Below are positions 8,848-18,258 of a stretch of DNA of 64,000 nucleotides, piece after piece. Position numbers and translations under genes: made by a program. The notes under the pieces are model-generated. The model saw only the letters and a list, made by a program, of their open reading frames with translations, did no database searches and was not told the origin of the DNA. The stretch is from Bifidobacterium sp. B4142. Lineage in GTDB: Bacteria > Actinomycetota > Actinomycetes > Actinomycetales > Bifidobacteriaceae. Positions within the stretch are counted from its first letter, which is position 1. Each line of letters begins with the position of its first letter. Location of the stretch: positions 744,001 through 808,000 of the forward strand of contig NZ_JAFNMJ010000001.1 of the NCBI RefSeq assembly GCF_026537325.1, given 5' to 3'.

Positions 8848-10749
8848 TCAGTAGTTGCGGCCCTTGGGAGGCATGTCGACGATATGAACAGGCTGCCAGG
8901 AGACGTCTTCCTTAGCATCGATCATGGTGTGAGCCAGATAGTGTTCGTCATCGCGCTGCGGATAATCGCTGCGATACAGGGCGCCACGGGATTCCTGACG
9001 CTGTAGGCTGGCATTCAACACAGCCCGGGCCAGTGTCAGCAGGTTGTCCACCTCCATGATGGCGGTGACTTCCTGGTTGAGTACTGCTGTCTCACTGTGC
9101 GCATGTAGCTGTTTTGCATCAGTTTCCAGTTGATCCAGACCGCGCAAACCCTTTTCAATGCTGCCCTGATCGCATCGGACGGCAACGGCCTCCTCCATCA
9201 GCCGTCCCAGTCGGCCCATCAGTGCATAAGGGTTGTTCAGTGTGGCATCGTCATCGGAGTCGGAGGCTTCGTCTTGGTCGTCAGCCAATGCTGGTTCCGA
9301 GGATTCGCCGTTGCTTGCGCCAGCCAGCAACTCGTCCAGGAAGGCCTGACGCTTTTGCAGAGCTTGTGTGAGCGGAGACGTGTCGGTCGTGTCGTTTGGC
9401 TCATCGGCTTTGGTCATGGCGGCGGCGATGGTCTGCCCGGTCCTGGTGCCAAAGAGGCAGGCGTCCAGCAGGGAGTTGCCGCCCAGTCGGTTGGCCCCAT
9501 GAACGCTGACACAGGAGCATTCCCCGGCAGCGAACAGTCCGTCGACGATTCGACGGTGGCCATTCTGCCAACGATAGACGCGGCCACGATCGGTAATGGG
9601 AATGCCTCCCATGGTGTAGTGGGCAGTGGGTTTGACCGGAACCATGTCCACAGTGGGATCCAGGTGGGCGTAGCGATGGATGGTCTCGGTGACCTGGGGG
9701 AGCAGGGCAGTCATGCGTTGGCCATCAATACCGGTCATGTCCAGCCAGACGCAATCATGAGGTCCGTCCGGGTCCGATGGATCGGCCACCCCGCGACCTG
9801 CATCAATCTCGGCCATGATGGAACGGCTGACCACATCCCTGGCTGCCAGGTCGCCGTGTCCCGGCGCGTAGTCCTGCATGAAGGCCCGGCCTTGACTGTT
9901 CCGGAGCACGCCGCCTTCTGCACGGGAGGCCTCCGACAGCAGGATGCCGGTGTGGCCCAGGCCGGTGGGATGGAATTGGATGAACTCCACATCCTCCAGC
10001 TGCAGGCCGGCCTGCAGGGCGAGCGCCATGCCGTCACCGGTCAGATCCCAGGAGTTGGAGGTCGTATGGAAGAGTCGGCCCGCCCCACCCGTGCACAGGA
10101 CGATATTGTCGGCTTGGATAGCTTGCAGCTTGCCGGCGTGGGTGTCCAGGACGATCAGTCCACGGGCATGGCCGCCGGTTTCCTCATCAGCAGGCGGATC
10201 CACGACCAGATCGGTCACATACCATTCCTCAGCGAACTCGACTCCCAGACGCAGACACTGCTGCCAAAGAGCGTGCAGGATCTGGTGGCCGATACGGTCG
10301 GCTGCATAGGCTGCTCTCCGGACTGGGTGGCCACCATAATCGGCGGTATGGCCGCCAAACTTCCGCTGGGCGATGTGCCTGTCTTCAGTCCTTGAGAAGG
10401 CCACCCCGTCATGCTCCAGTTCGATGATGATGCCCGGGGCCTGCTCGGCCAGAATCCGCACGGCATCCTGGTCAGCCAGCCAGTCGCTGCCCTTGATGGT
10501 GTCGTAGTAATGCCAATGCCAGTCATCCTTCTCCTGATTGCCCAGACTGGCCGCGATGCCACCCTCTGCTGAGCCGGTGTGGGACCGCAGGGGCTGCAAC
10601 TTGGAGACGACTAGGACCTTTGGCGACGAATCGTTCCTATTTCCGTCGCTCTCCAGAGCCCTGTACAGTCCCAGAGCGGTTGACAACCCGGCCGCTCCGG
10701 CTCCGACGATGACGGCATCATAGCGGCTTCTGACCTTCTGCGGATTCAT
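8848..10749 (-). CDS. succinate dehydrogenase/fumarate reductase flavoprotein subunit
   Basis: The protein has 633 residues from the ATG at 10749; the frame is open further upstream, but that part is antisense to the alkyltransferase gene. It shows the FAD Rossmann motif ([14 protein letters not shown], 13-26), [16 protein letters not shown] with His57 in the position of the covalent-flavin histidine, the substrate-site motif QFHPTGL, then HYTMGGIPI and [13 protein letters not shown]. These identify SdhA/FrdA rather than L-aspartate oxidase, and the downstream Fe-S subunit confirms it. No SdhC/D or FrdC/D membrane anchor is adjacent, so whether the pair reduces fumarate with a soluble donor or docks on an anchor encoded elsewhere is open. 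The gap to the Fe-S gene is 82 bases. Confidence 0.88.
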   Translation of the reverse strand: MNPQKVRSRYDAVIVGAGAAGLSTALGLYRALESDGNRNDSSPKVLVVSKLQPLRSHTGSAEGGIAASLGNQEKDDWHWHYYDTIKGSDWLADQDAVRILAEQAPGIIIELEHDGVAFSRTEDRHIAQRKFGGHTADYGGHPVRRAAYAADRIGHQILHALWQQCLRLGVEFAEEWYVTDLVVDPPADEETGGHARGLIVLDTHAGKLQAIQADNIVLCTGGAGRLFHTTSNSWDLTGDGMALALQAGLQLEDVEFIQFHPTGLGHTGILLSEASRAEGGVLRNSQGRAFMQDYAPGHGDLAARDVVSRSIMAEIDAGRGVADPSDPDGPHDCVWLDMTGIDGQRMTALLPQVTETIHRYAHLDPTVDMVPVKPTAHYTMGGIPITDRGRVYRWQNGHRRIVDGLFAAGECSCVSVHGANRLGGNSLLDACLFGTRTGQTIAAAMTKADEPNDTTDTSPLTQALQKRQAFLDELLAGASNGESSEPALADDQDEASDSDDDATLNNPYALMGRLGRLMEEAVAVRCDQGSIEKGLRGLDQLETDAKQLHAHSETAVLNQEVTAIMEVDNLLTLARAVLNASLQRQESRGALYRSDYPQRDDEHYLAHTMIDAKEDVSWQPVHIVDMPPKGRNY

Positions 10750-10797
10750 ACCATTGATACTGTCACAACCCGTTGATAGTGGTGGCCCTTCCGGCTC

Positions 10798-11172
10798 ATG
10801 TCTGCTTACGCGGGCAGAATAGATCTTATGACCGAACTTTCCTTCTCCCAGCAGGTGTATCAGGTCGTCAGGCGGATCCCTCGCGGCAAGGTAGCCACCT
10901 ACGGTCAGGTCGCCTCCCTGACTGGTCACCCACGCAACGCCAGGTTCGTGGGTTATGCACTTCATGACAACCCCGAACCCGGGGTGATTCCCTGTCATCG
11001 CGTGGTCTTCCGCGATGGTTCTCTGGCGCCAGGATTCGCCTTTGGCGGTCCTGAACGTCAGCGTCAGCTGCTGGAGGATGAGGGCGTTCATTTTGTTCCT
11101 CCGCGTAGTGACGAGTCGGCTGGTGCAGATGGCTGGGTGGTGGATTTGGACCGCTGCCGCTGGCAGGCCTGA
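10798..11172 (+). CDS. MGMT-type DNA-protein cysteine methyltransferase family protein
   Basis: The protein has 124 residues and corresponds to the C-terminal DNA-binding/active-site domain of Ogt/[17 protein letters not shown] forms the helix-turn-helix region, and IPCHRVV contains Cys66, the alkyl-acceptor cysteine. Because Cys is kept (not Trp), it is not a typical ATL protein, although the length fits ATL/COG3695 proteins that lack the N-terminal domain. It would remove or flag O6-alkylguanine. A second in-frame ATG at 10828 ([12 protein letters not shown]) also fits the family start. It is divergent from the flavoprotein gene (48-base gap), and its last 85 bases overlap the 3' end of dprA on the other strand. 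Confidence 0.85.
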   Translation: MSAYAGRIDLMTELSFSQQVYQVVRRIPRGKVATYGQVASLTGHPRNARFVGYALHDNPEPGVIPCHRVVFRDGSLAPGFAFGGPERQRQLLEDEGVHFVPPRSDESAGADGWVVDLDRCRWQA

Positions 11173-12719
11173 TTCTTCGGGTGCTCAGCTACGACGCATC
11201 CGTCCTTCAGGCTGATCAGATCACGAATCTCTAGGGATCCCAGCAGTTGCATCAGATGCCTGACGGAGAGCTCACGTCCTTGATTCGCCAGCTCAGCGCG
11301 AAGCTGTCCCGTCATGGGCGGACCTTCCCGACGCTGGTAAGTGCGGATAGCCGCCAGCACGGTTGCCTCTTCTTTGGTTAGAGACTCGTCATCTGCTTTT
11401 TTGCCTTCACTGTCAGTCCCCGAATTTGATGACTGGGTTGAAGGTTCGTCTCTATCGGTCGGGGATTGTTTAAGCACGGTTGGGCCCGGTTGGCCGCCGT
11501 TTATGGTCTGGTCCCGATGATCCGAACCAACCGTCGGTGTGCGTCGCGCGTTCTGCCTGTTCGTTTGATTACCGCGTGATTCGGCGGTATTGACTGAAGC
11601 GGAGGCTTCTTGACGGACGGACTTGCCGGGGTGAACCGGTCCATGGGCAGGGTGGCAAATGTCTCGGATGTCGGATGCAGACAGGAGTAGCTCCGCCTTG
11701 CCCTCATGGATGAGCCGGTTGCAGCCGGTGTTTTCCGGTTGATCGATTCTGCCAGGAGCGGCCAGTACGCGACGATCCAATTCGACGCCCCAGTTGGCTG
11801 TGTTCAACGCGCCTGATCTGTGCCGTGCCTGTGCCACCACAATATCGGAGGCTAGGGCGGCGATGATCCGGTTGCGCAGCAGGAAACGACGCGCCTCGGG
11901 GATGGTTCCGGGCGGCAGTTCGCTGATCAGTGCGCCGCCATCTGCCTCGATGTTTTCGAACAGACGGCTGTTGCGCTTGGGACCCATATGCAGCAAGCCT
12001 CCGGCAAAAACGGCGACCGTGCGTCCGCCGCCAGCGGCCAGGGCTCCCCAGTGAGCGGCGGCATCCGTACCCATGGCCCCACCGGAGACGACCAGATGGC
12101 CTTCGCCGGCGGCCTTCCTGGCTAACTGGTGAGCAGTGGACCGACCATACTCGTCACATGTCCTTGACCCGACCACGGCCAAGGGTCGGTCACAGCAGAT
12201 CAATGTTTCGGGATTGCCTTGCCCCCACAGGCAGAGGGGAGGGGCCCAATCGGAGCGGCGTGCCAGGTCATCCACCTGGCCTGGCCAGCAGGGATCGCTT
12301 GGGGTCATCACCCAGAATCGGCCTCCGCCAGTCATCATGGTCCGCACCTGGTCGGTGTCCATGGCAAGCAAGGGTGTCAGGCGTCTCCGCCAGGAGTTGC
12401 TGATCTTGTGGAACCGAGTGAGGTCCTCGGGGCTCGTTTGTCGTCCCCACCGGGCCGTCCCCTTCAGAAAGCGTTCATCCAGTCTCGTGCGAGCAGCATC
12501 ATGATGGCTGTCAGTCCCTGCTTGGTTTGGCGCTCTTAGCTCGATCAGATTTCGACAAAGATCGGCCGCCTGGTCCGAGCCCAACAGACAAGCAATCATA
12601 AAAGCATCGGGGCCATCTGCCGCTAGAGTCAGCACGGTTCTGGCAAGCCAGTCGCTTTCGACCATGGTCATCGGTTGCGGCTGGTCGTCAAGCATGGTCT
12701 TTATCATGGGTTGGGCCAT
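11088..12719 (-). CDS. dprA: DNA-processing protein DprA
   Basis: The protein has 543 residues. The Rossmann-like core shows [12 protein letters not shown] (GSR 184-186), [15 protein letters not shown] (211-224), TVAVFAGGL and RNRIIAALA (282-290), all hallmarks of DprA/Smf, which loads RecA onto incoming single-stranded DNA. An N-terminal helical extension precedes it. A polar linker of about 90 residues (roughly 370-460) separates it from a C-terminal winged-helix-like domain ([19 protein letters not shown]...). The ATG lies one base after the comM stop codon, so translation is probably coupled. The 3' end overlaps the convergent alkyltransferase gene by 85 bases. Confidence 0.92.
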   Translation of the reverse strand: MAQPMIKTMLDDQPQPMTMVESDWLARTVLTLAADGPDAFMIACLLGSDQAADLCRNLIELRAPNQAGTDSHHDAARTRLDERFLKGTARWGRQTSPEDLTRFHKISNSWRRRLTPLLAMDTDQVRTMMTGGGRFWVMTPSDPCWPGQVDDLARRSDWAPPLCLWGQGNPETLICCDRPLAVVGSRTCDEYGRSTAHQLARKAAGEGHLVVSGGAMGTDAAAHWGALAAGGGRTVAVFAGGLLHMGPKRNSRLFENIEADGGALISELPPGTIPEARRFLLRNRIIAALASDIVVAQARHRSGALNTANWGVELDRRVLAAPGRIDQPENTGCNRLIHEGKAELLLSASDIRDICHPAHGPVHPGKSVRQEASASVNTAESRGNQTNRQNARRTPTVGSDHRDQTINGGQPGPTVLKQSPTDRDEPSTQSSNSGTDSEGKKADDESLTKEEATVLAAIRTYQRREGPPMTGQLRAELANQGRELSVRHLMQLLGSLEIRDLISLKDGCVVAEHPKNQACQRQRSKSTTQPSAPADSSLRGGTK

Positions 12720-12720
12720 C

Positions 12721-14307
12721 TCAGACGGCCCTTGTTCTGAGCAGAATGCCGGTGGTCACATCGTCGGCACCGGGGCTGGTCCGCCCGTCCAGGTCTGCCA
12801 GAGTCCACGCCAGGCGCATGGTCCGGTCGGCACCTCGCAGACTGATCCGCTGCCTGCGCAGGGCCTGATCAACGACCGAACGTGCCTTGGCTGATGTGTT
12901 CTGACGCAGCCATTCGCCGCTGATCTGAGCGTTGCAGGTCCAACCTTGCTTGCGAAAACGCTCTTTTGCCGTCTGGCGGGCGTGGGTCACACGCTGGCGG
13001 ATCTGAGCGCTGTGCTGGCGTGGACGGTGGTCGTCGAATCCCGGGTCGGTCACCGGGGGGACCGTGGTCTGGATGTCGATGCGGTCCATGATTGGTCCGG
13101 AAAGCCTGTTCCAGTAGCGGAGGCGTTCGCGGGGCGTGCAGGTGCAGCGCTCGCCGGTGCCGTATCCGTACCCGCAAGGGCAGGGGTTGGCAGCCATGAC
13201 CAGCTGGAAACGAGCCGGGAAGGTGGTGCTGCCCTTGGCCCGGGACAGGAAGATTCGCCCGATCTCCAGGGGCTCGCGCAGGGATTGGATCACCCTTGGG
13301 GAGAATTCCGGAGCCTCATCCATGAAGAGGACGCCGCGGTGGGCACGAGTGATGGCTCCTGGGGTGGCCAGTCCGGCGCCACCTCCGACCATGGCCGCCA
13401 TGGAGATCGTATGATGAGGAGCCTCGAAGGGTGGCACATCGGAGATCCCATACTGGCTCAGCGTGCCGCACAGGGATCGAATGGAGGCCACCTCCAGCTG
13501 TTGAACAGCGTCCAAGGCGGGCATGATGCTGGGAAGCCGTTCAGCCAGCATGCTTTTACCGGCTCCTGGAGGGCCGACCATGAGCATGTGGTGACCGCCG
13601 GCTGCAGCCACCATCATGGCCCACTTGGTCTCCTCCTGCCCAATCACGTCAGCCATGTCCGGCTTGGGCGGAGATGGGTCGGCATTGGCGGGGGAGTTGT
13701 CTTCATGCTGCCCGATTCTGGGATGCGCCTTCGCTATGGCGGTCGACTTGTCGGTGTCTAGGTGGCTGTCAAGCTCAGGAACGGCGATCCTGCCTCGCCC
13801 GCCCAAGGTTTGAATGAGCTGGCCCAGGTGGCGTAGTCCCACGACCTCGATATCGGGTACCAGATGAGCCTCGTCCAGGTTGTCTGCGGGGACGAAAGCC
13901 CGTGTGATCCCCTGGGCTCTGGCCTGCGTCAGGATGGGGAGCAGACCGTTGATCGGCAGAATCGTGCCATCCAGGTTGAGTTCGCCCAGGATGACCGTAT
14001 GATCCAGGCCTTCCGTCGGCAGTGCCCCGCCGGCTTCGAGGACACTGGTCGCAATGGCCAGGTCGTGTGAGGAGCCATGCTTGGGCTTTGAAGCTGGGGA
14101 CATGTTGACGGTGACCCTGGTCTGCGGCCACCGGAATCCGCAGGCCGAGCAGGCGGATTTGACCCGTTCCCTTGATTCCGACAGGGAGGCATCCGGTAGG
14201 CCGATGATGGAGAAGTAGGGCAGCCCTGGGGAGATGAAGGACTGTACGTGAATCAGAAAGGCCTTGAGGCCTATCAATCCCACGGATTCAGCGGATCCAA
14301 GACGCAT
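12721..14307 (-). CDS. comM: YifB/ComM-family Mg-chelatase-like AAA+ ATPase
   Basis: The protein has 528 residues from the ATG at 14307, preceded by GGAGG seven bases upstream. The N-terminal domain (about 1-200) has the family pattern SPGLPYFSIIGLPDASLSES. The AAA+ module has Walker A GPPGAGKS (245-252), a GVLFMDEAPEF Walker B, and a C-terminal helical domain rich in Arg/His. ComM is a hexameric helicase that promotes branch migration during natural transformation in Gram-negative species; in actinobacteria its role is less studied. The start overlaps the stop of yraN as TGATG, and its stop nearly touches dprA. The trio is therefore one coupled operon. Confidence 0.92.
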   Translation of the reverse strand: MRLGSAESVGLIGLKAFLIHVQSFISPGLPYFSIIGLPDASLSESRERVKSACSACGFRWPQTRVTVNMSPASKPKHGSSHDLAIATSVLEAGGALPTEGLDHTVILGELNLDGTILPINGLLPILTQARAQGITRAFVPADNLDEAHLVPDIEVVGLRHLGQLIQTLGGRGRIAVPELDSHLDTDKSTAIAKAHPRIGQHEDNSPANADPSPPKPDMADVIGQEETKWAMMVAAAGGHHMLMVGPPGAGKSMLAERLPSIMPALDAVQQLEVASIRSLCGTLSQYGISDVPPFEAPHHTISMAAMVGGGAGLATPGAITRAHRGVLFMDEAPEFSPRVIQSLREPLEIGRIFLSRAKGSTTFPARFQLVMAANPCPCGYGYGTGERCTCTPRERLRYWNRLSGPIMDRIDIQTTVPPVTDPGFDDHRPRQHSAQIRQRVTHARQTAKERFRKQGWTCNAQISGEWLRQNTSAKARSVVDQALRRQRISLRGADRTMRLAWTLADLDGRTSPGADDVTTGILLRTRAV

Positions 14308-15035
14308 CAGAAGGCCTCCCTGGTGTGCCTGAGGAAGACTGATCCCGGATTCCATCCACCCTTGCCCGAACAATTGGATCCTGTGGCGGCCTTGGCGGAT
14401 GCCTGACTGGAAGCCAGGGGATAGGGGTTCTCGGAATGCATGCTTCTGCCGGGGTCTGACTTGACTGACAGGCTGATGACATCGAAACGGGTGCCACGAT
14501 GCCGTGCGCTGGGAACTCGGTCATGGCTGATCAGCCATTGGACTGCGGCGCGACGAAGATGGGTCTGTTTGCGCGGGCCGACAGCCTGTTCTGGGGATCC
14601 GAACCGACCGGTGCGTCTGGTTTTGACCTCAACGAATACCAGAATTGATTCGGGATCCAGGGCGATGATGTCCAGCTCGCCGAACCGGCTTCTCCAATTC
14701 CGGGCTAGAATCTTCCAGTTGCGTTGCCGCAGCCACTGGCAGGCGTAGTCTTCGCCCAAACGTCCGAGTTCTCGGCTGCTTACGCCCCTGGCCCTGATCT
14801 GTCGCTCAACATCTGCCAGCTCCATGTCGATGGATTCATGGTTGCTCGTATTTAACCTTGTTCTTCCAGGCGGCGTGGTTTCTGGATTGTCGGCGGACCT
14901 GGTGGTAGCAGGCAAAGCGCTTATGGGCTGCGCGACCGTTGAGTCTGGAATCTTAATATCGGCGTCAGTGCTGCCAACCCGGTCGTTGAAAACTGTGAGG
15001 AGATTACTTGGTCTAGTCAGTGCTTGTGTGTCCAT
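14307..15035 (-). CDS. YraN family protein (UPF0102)
   Basis: The protein has 242 residues from the ATG at 15035. The conserved part begins about residue 72 (ELADVERQIRARGVSSRELGRLGEDYACQWL) and includes FGELDIIALD followed by VFVEVKTRR, a PD-(D/E)xK-like nuclease core. The first 70 residues are polar and unlike the family, so an ATG at 14825 (MELADVE) is a real alternative start; neither has a good ribosome binding site. UPF0102 proteins are resolvase-like but biochemically uncharacterised in most species. It heads the yraN-comM-dprA operon, overlapping comM by one base. Confidence 0.8.
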   Translation of the reverse strand: MDTQALTRPSNLLTVFNDRVGSTDADIKIPDSTVAQPISALPATTRSADNPETTPPGRTRLNTSNHESIDMELADVERQIRARGVSSRELGRLGEDYACQWLRQRNWKILARNWRSRFGELDIIALDPESILVFVEVKTRRTGRFGSPEQAVGPRKQTHLRRAAVQWLISHDRVPSARHRGTRFDVISLSVKSDPGRSMHSENPYPLASSQASAKAATGSNCSGKGGWNPGSVFLRHTREAF

Positions 15036-15583
15036 GTTTCAAGGAGACCACTGGAGGGAAGTCGGTGACTAGTCGAACCAGGCATGTGGTCGAATGAACC
15101 AGCGCACGCACGAAAGTGGATGAACGAGTGGATTGACGATACTGATGCTGTAGCTATCGCACTCATCTCTGCATCGGGCAGAGGCGGCAGAGGCAAGAAG
15201 GACCGAAACAAAAACCAAGGTATGCAGAAACCAAGCAAAGCGGGACTAAGCCAAGCGGAACTTAGGAAACAGAAACCAGGGAAATAGAAACGAGTGATAC
15301 CAGGTAAAGCAAATGAACAAGGGGAGCGGGGCAATAGGCAGGCAAAAGAACCAGAAGTAAAGAGACAGCAGAGGCCGGAAGACATCGCCGGCGAATTCGC
15401 TGGCAACGCTTTCCGGCCTGCTGTGGTCAACTATCCTTATGATTGATTAATCACCTTGTCGACCGAGTATTTGTCTGAAAGGAATGAGGCGATTGGGGCG
15501 GTTTGGGTTCCATTTGTCCACTCCTGTCTTCCGCTCTTGACAATGCCCAGACTCTTAGGCGATTTTCACCGGCCTCGAGCTCA
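15036..15583. other. intergenic region with structured segment
   Basis: No gene is supported here. Bases 15140-15360 are unusually purine-rich on the plus strand, with repeated AAACCA/GGAAAC words, and give no credible frame. The only clear structure is the long hairpin at 15365-15424 downstream of the pyridoxal kinase gene. Confidence 0.5.
15365..15424 (-). terminator. long nested hairpin downstream of pdxY
   Basis: ACAGCA plus GGCCGGAA on the left (15365-15380, with a two-base bulge) pairs with TTCCGGCC plus TGCTGT on the right (15411-15424). The interior contains a second self-complementary stretch, GCCGGCGAATTCGCTGGC (15387-15404). On the minus strand the structure is followed by a T-rich run (CTCTTTACTTCTGG), consistent with termination after the kinase gene about 160 bases upstream. 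The nested shape is larger than a simple terminator. Confidence 0.4.
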
Positions 15584-16477
15584 CTACTCCTGCATCAGAG
15601 CAGTCATCTGCCCCAGATCCAGCTCGAAGCTGACCCCGCGCTGCTGATAGTCGGGCTGATTGCGTGTGTGCTGCATGGCCGAGCGGACGAATTCGCCGGC
15701 AATTCGGGCTGCATCGGCCAGGCCTCGTCCTGCAAAGAGCGCCCCGCAGAGGCTGGAGGCAAAGGCATCGCCGGTGCCGTGGATCATGAAGGGCAGCTTG
15801 TCGTGGACCAGCTCGGTGCGCTCGCTGACCCCGCCATGATCTGCCGAGGCCACGAAGTTGCGCAGCTTGCCGTCCTTCCGATCGATGCCCTTGATGATGA
15901 CGTTTTTCGCGCCCATGTCCAGCAGGCGGCCCAGACGCTCGTCAACCTGGGTGTGGTCGAGGTCCTGGCCTTCATAGTCGATGCCGGTCAGCAGACTGAC
16001 CTCGGTCAAGTTGGGCATGAGCAGGTCGGCCCCATCGACCAGATTGGTCACGGCCCGGCACATTTCCTCGGTGTAGGTGGGGTACATGGATCCGCCGTCG
16101 CCCATGACCGGGTCGACCAGCCGCAGGGCCTTGGGGTATTCGCGATACATGCGCTGAATAATGTCGACCTGCTCGGCGCTGCCCAGGAACCCGCTGTATA
16201 TTCCGTCCAGTTCGACGCCCTCCTTCTGCCAGGCATCCAAGTATCCCGGCAGCATCTCGGTGGTGTCATGGAAGGTGTAGTCCTTGAACATGGTGTGCGC
16301 GCTGAACAGGGCGGTGGGCACCGGGCAAACGTCGCATCCGGCTGCCGAAAGGATGGGGATGGCGGCCGTCAGCGAGCACTTACCATACCCGCACATGTCA
16401 TGCACAGCGGCGACTCGGGGGATATACTTGCTGTCGCGCTGGTAGAGTCTGTTCTGATCGTCCGTCTGTCCGGCCAT
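15584..16477 (-). CDS. pdxY: pyridoxal/pyridoxamine kinase (PdxY-like)
   Basis: The protein has 297 residues and belongs to the ribokinase/ThiD superfamily. The N-terminus RVAAVHDMCGYGKCSLTAAIPILSA is typical of the short pyridoxamine kinases. VDPVMGDGG and MPNLTEVSLLTG are substrate/ATP-side motifs, and HGTGDAFASSLCGAL holds the catalytic Asp and anion hole. It phosphorylates B6 vitamers for pyridoxal phosphate salvage. The divergent neighbour is a PLP enzyme, a fitting but not proven link. The start at 16477 matches the start of the conserved region. Confidence 0.85.
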   Translation of the reverse strand: MAGQTDDQNRLYQRDSKYIPRVAAVHDMCGYGKCSLTAAIPILSAAGCDVCPVPTALFSAHTMFKDYTFHDTTEMLPGYLDAWQKEGVELDGIYSGFLGSAEQVDIIQRMYREYPKALRLVDPVMGDGGSMYPTYTEEMCRAVTNLVDGADLLMPNLTEVSLLTGIDYEGQDLDHTQVDERLGRLLDMGAKNVIIKGIDRKDGKLRNFVASADHGGVSERTELVHDKLPFMIHGTGDAFASSLCGALFAGRGLADAARIAGEFVRSAMQHTRNQPDYQQRGVSFELDLGQMTALMQE

Positions 16478-16603
16478 CTTTGAACTCCTTCATGCCTGCT
16501 GAGGCTGTTCGCAGCGGAGTCTTCTCCGTCGCTTACTCGACTCTACAGCGGAGGGGTTAAACGGGCACCGCCGCGTGTGCAATAGCGAGATAAAAAAGGC
16601 CAG

Positions 16604-16631
16604 TTTTCAACCTTTTGGAAGCTGTTATAAA
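16604..16631 (+). promoter_or_regulatory. candidate promoter for the sulfhydrylase gene
   Basis: TTTTCA (16604-16609) and TATAAA (16626-16631) are separated by 16 bases in the A+T-rich part of the divergent region between pdxY and the sulfhydrylase gene. This is the best sigma-70-like match there. A leader of roughly 110 bases would follow. No known riboswitch pattern was recognised in that leader. Confidence 0.3.
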
Positions 16632-16743
16632 AAAGGACGATACCGAAAAGTCTCTTCTGGCTTGAACAGGTGGGCTTGTGCCGCTTATGGTCACATTCAA
16701 GAACATGGACGAGGACGCACGTCACCAACAGATAGGAATCGAC

Positions 16744-18063
16744 ATGACCGACCAGAACCCGCACAAGTACCATTTCGAGACGCTTCAGCTCCACGTGGGC
16801 CAGGAACAAGCCGACCCAGCCACTGATTCCCGGGCCGTGCCCATCTACGCCACCACCAGCTACGTCTTCCACGACTTCGATCACGCCGAGGCCCGGTTCG
16901 CGCTGAAGGATCCGGGCAACATTTATGGCCGTCTGACCAACTCTACCCAGGGGGTTTTCGAGGACAGGATCGCCGCCCTGGAGAACGGCACCGCCGGTTT
17001 GGCTGTGGCTTCGGGAGCGGCAGCGGTGGAGTATGCCTTCCGGAACATCACCCAGACCGGGGACCATATCGTGTCCTCCAAGAACATCTACGGCGGAACC
17101 TTCAACCTCCTCAAGCACACTCTGCCCCGTGATGGTGTCGAGACCACCTTCGTGGATCCTTCGGACCCGTCCAACTTCGAGTCGGCCATCCAGGACAACA
17201 CCAAGCTGGTCTTCTTCGAGACCTTCGGCAACCCTAACGCCGACCTGCCCGACTTCGAGGCCATCTCCAAGATCGCCCATGACCACAACCTGCCGGTGAT
17301 CGTCGACAACACTTTCGCTACTCCTTACCTGTTCCGTCCACTGGAGCACGGTGCGGATGTCGTCGTGGAATCGGCCACCAAGTTCATCGGCGGCCATGGC
17401 ACCACTCTGGGCGGGGTCGTCGTTGAAGGCGGCAAGTTCGACTGGTCGGCAGTGCCCGGGAAGTTCCCCACCTTGACCGAGCCTGACCCCAGCTATCACG
17501 GGCTGCGCTTCTACCAGGATCTGGGCGCTGCGGCTTTCGTCACCCGCATTCGCGCCATCCTCCTGCGCGACACCGGCGCCGTCATCTCGCCCTTTGCAGC
17601 CTTCCTCCTCCTGCAGGGGACCGAGACACTCTCGCTGAGGGTTGAGCGTCACGTTGAGAACGCCCTGAAGGTAGTGGATTACCTGCAGACCGTGCCAGAG
17701 GTGGAGTCGGTCAGCCATCCGGCCATCGAGGGGCGCCCCGACCACGAGCTCTACAAGCGCTACTTCCCCAACGGCGCTGGTTCCATCTTCACCTTCGATC
17801 TGAAGGGCGGCAAGGATGCGGCCAGGGTCTTCATCAACAACCTGCATCTCTTCTCCCTCCTGGCCAACGTGGCTGATGTGAAGTCGCTGGCCATCCATCC
17901 GGCATCGACCACCCACTCCCAGGAGACGCCGGAGGAGCTGGAGGATCAGGCTATCCATCCCGGTACCATCAGGCTCTCCATCGGCACGGAGAACATCGAG
18001 GACATTCTGGATGACCTCAAGGCTGCCTTCCAGGCATTGAAGGAGTCCGGTCTGGCCAAGTAA
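16744..18063 (+). CDS. metY: O-acetylhomoserine sulfhydrylase (aminocarboxypropyltransferase)
   Basis: The protein has 439 residues from the ATG at 16744, preceded by ATAGGAA with a suitable gap; an in-frame upstream start at 16678 is poorer. It is a Cys/Met-metabolism PLP enzyme: [10 protein letters not shown] near the N-terminus, [18 protein letters not shown]-type strand ([12 protein letters not shown]), and [16 protein letters not shown] with Lys213 as the PLP lysine. The insertion [12 protein letters not shown] and the overall length fit O-acetylhomoserine sulfhydrylases rather than cystathionine gamma-synthase. It makes homocysteine from O-acetylhomoserine and sulfide. It is followed by a strong terminator, so it is probably monocistronic. 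Confidence 0.9.
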   Translation: MTDQNPHKYHFETLQLHVGQEQADPATDSRAVPIYATTSYVFHDFDHAEARFALKDPGNIYGRLTNSTQGVFEDRIAALENGTAGLAVASGAAAVEYAFRNITQTGDHIVSSKNIYGGTFNLLKHTLPRDGVETTFVDPSDPSNFESAIQDNTKLVFFETFGNPNADLPDFEAISKIAHDHNLPVIVDNTFATPYLFRPLEHGADVVVESATKFIGGHGTTLGGVVVEGGKFDWSAVPGKFPTLTEPDPSYHGLRFYQDLGAAAFVTRIRAILLRDTGAVISPFAAFLLLQGTETLSLRVERHVENALKVVDYLQTVPEVESVSHPAIEGRPDHELYKRYFPNGAGSIFTFDLKGGKDAARVFINNLHLFSLLANVADVKSLAIHPASTTHSQETPEELEDQAIHPGTIRLSIGTENIEDILDDLKAAFQALKESGLAK

Positions 18064-18130
18064 CCGGCAATTACACTTCCTTCTTGGTGCCATATCTGCG
18101 CGATATATGACCGAGAAGGCACAGAAGCAG

Positions 18131-18172
18131 AAGGTGCCTGTCGAAACCTCATTACGTTTCGATGGGCACCTT
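18131..18172 (+). terminator. rho-independent-type terminator after metY
   Basis: AAGGTGCC..TCGAAAC (18131-18147) pairs with GTTTCGA..GGGCACCTT (18156-18172), an 8 plus 7 bp stem with a two-base mismatch and an 8-base loop, ending in TTTGTATAT. It closes the sulfhydrylase transcript before the ABC exporter genes. Confidence 0.7.
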
Positions 18173-18258
18173 TGTATATGCCCTCTCATCCCCTCGCTCC
18201 AGTGGCAGAGAGCACCTGACCAGTCAGGCGGAAACGTTCTGGTGGGTATGATGGGAGT

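Noticed and set aside
15017-15430. 137-codon Leu/Phe/Pro-rich minus-strand frame
   Set aside because: It overlaps both the start of the YraN gene and the hairpin, arises from low-complexity purine-rich DNA and has no family.
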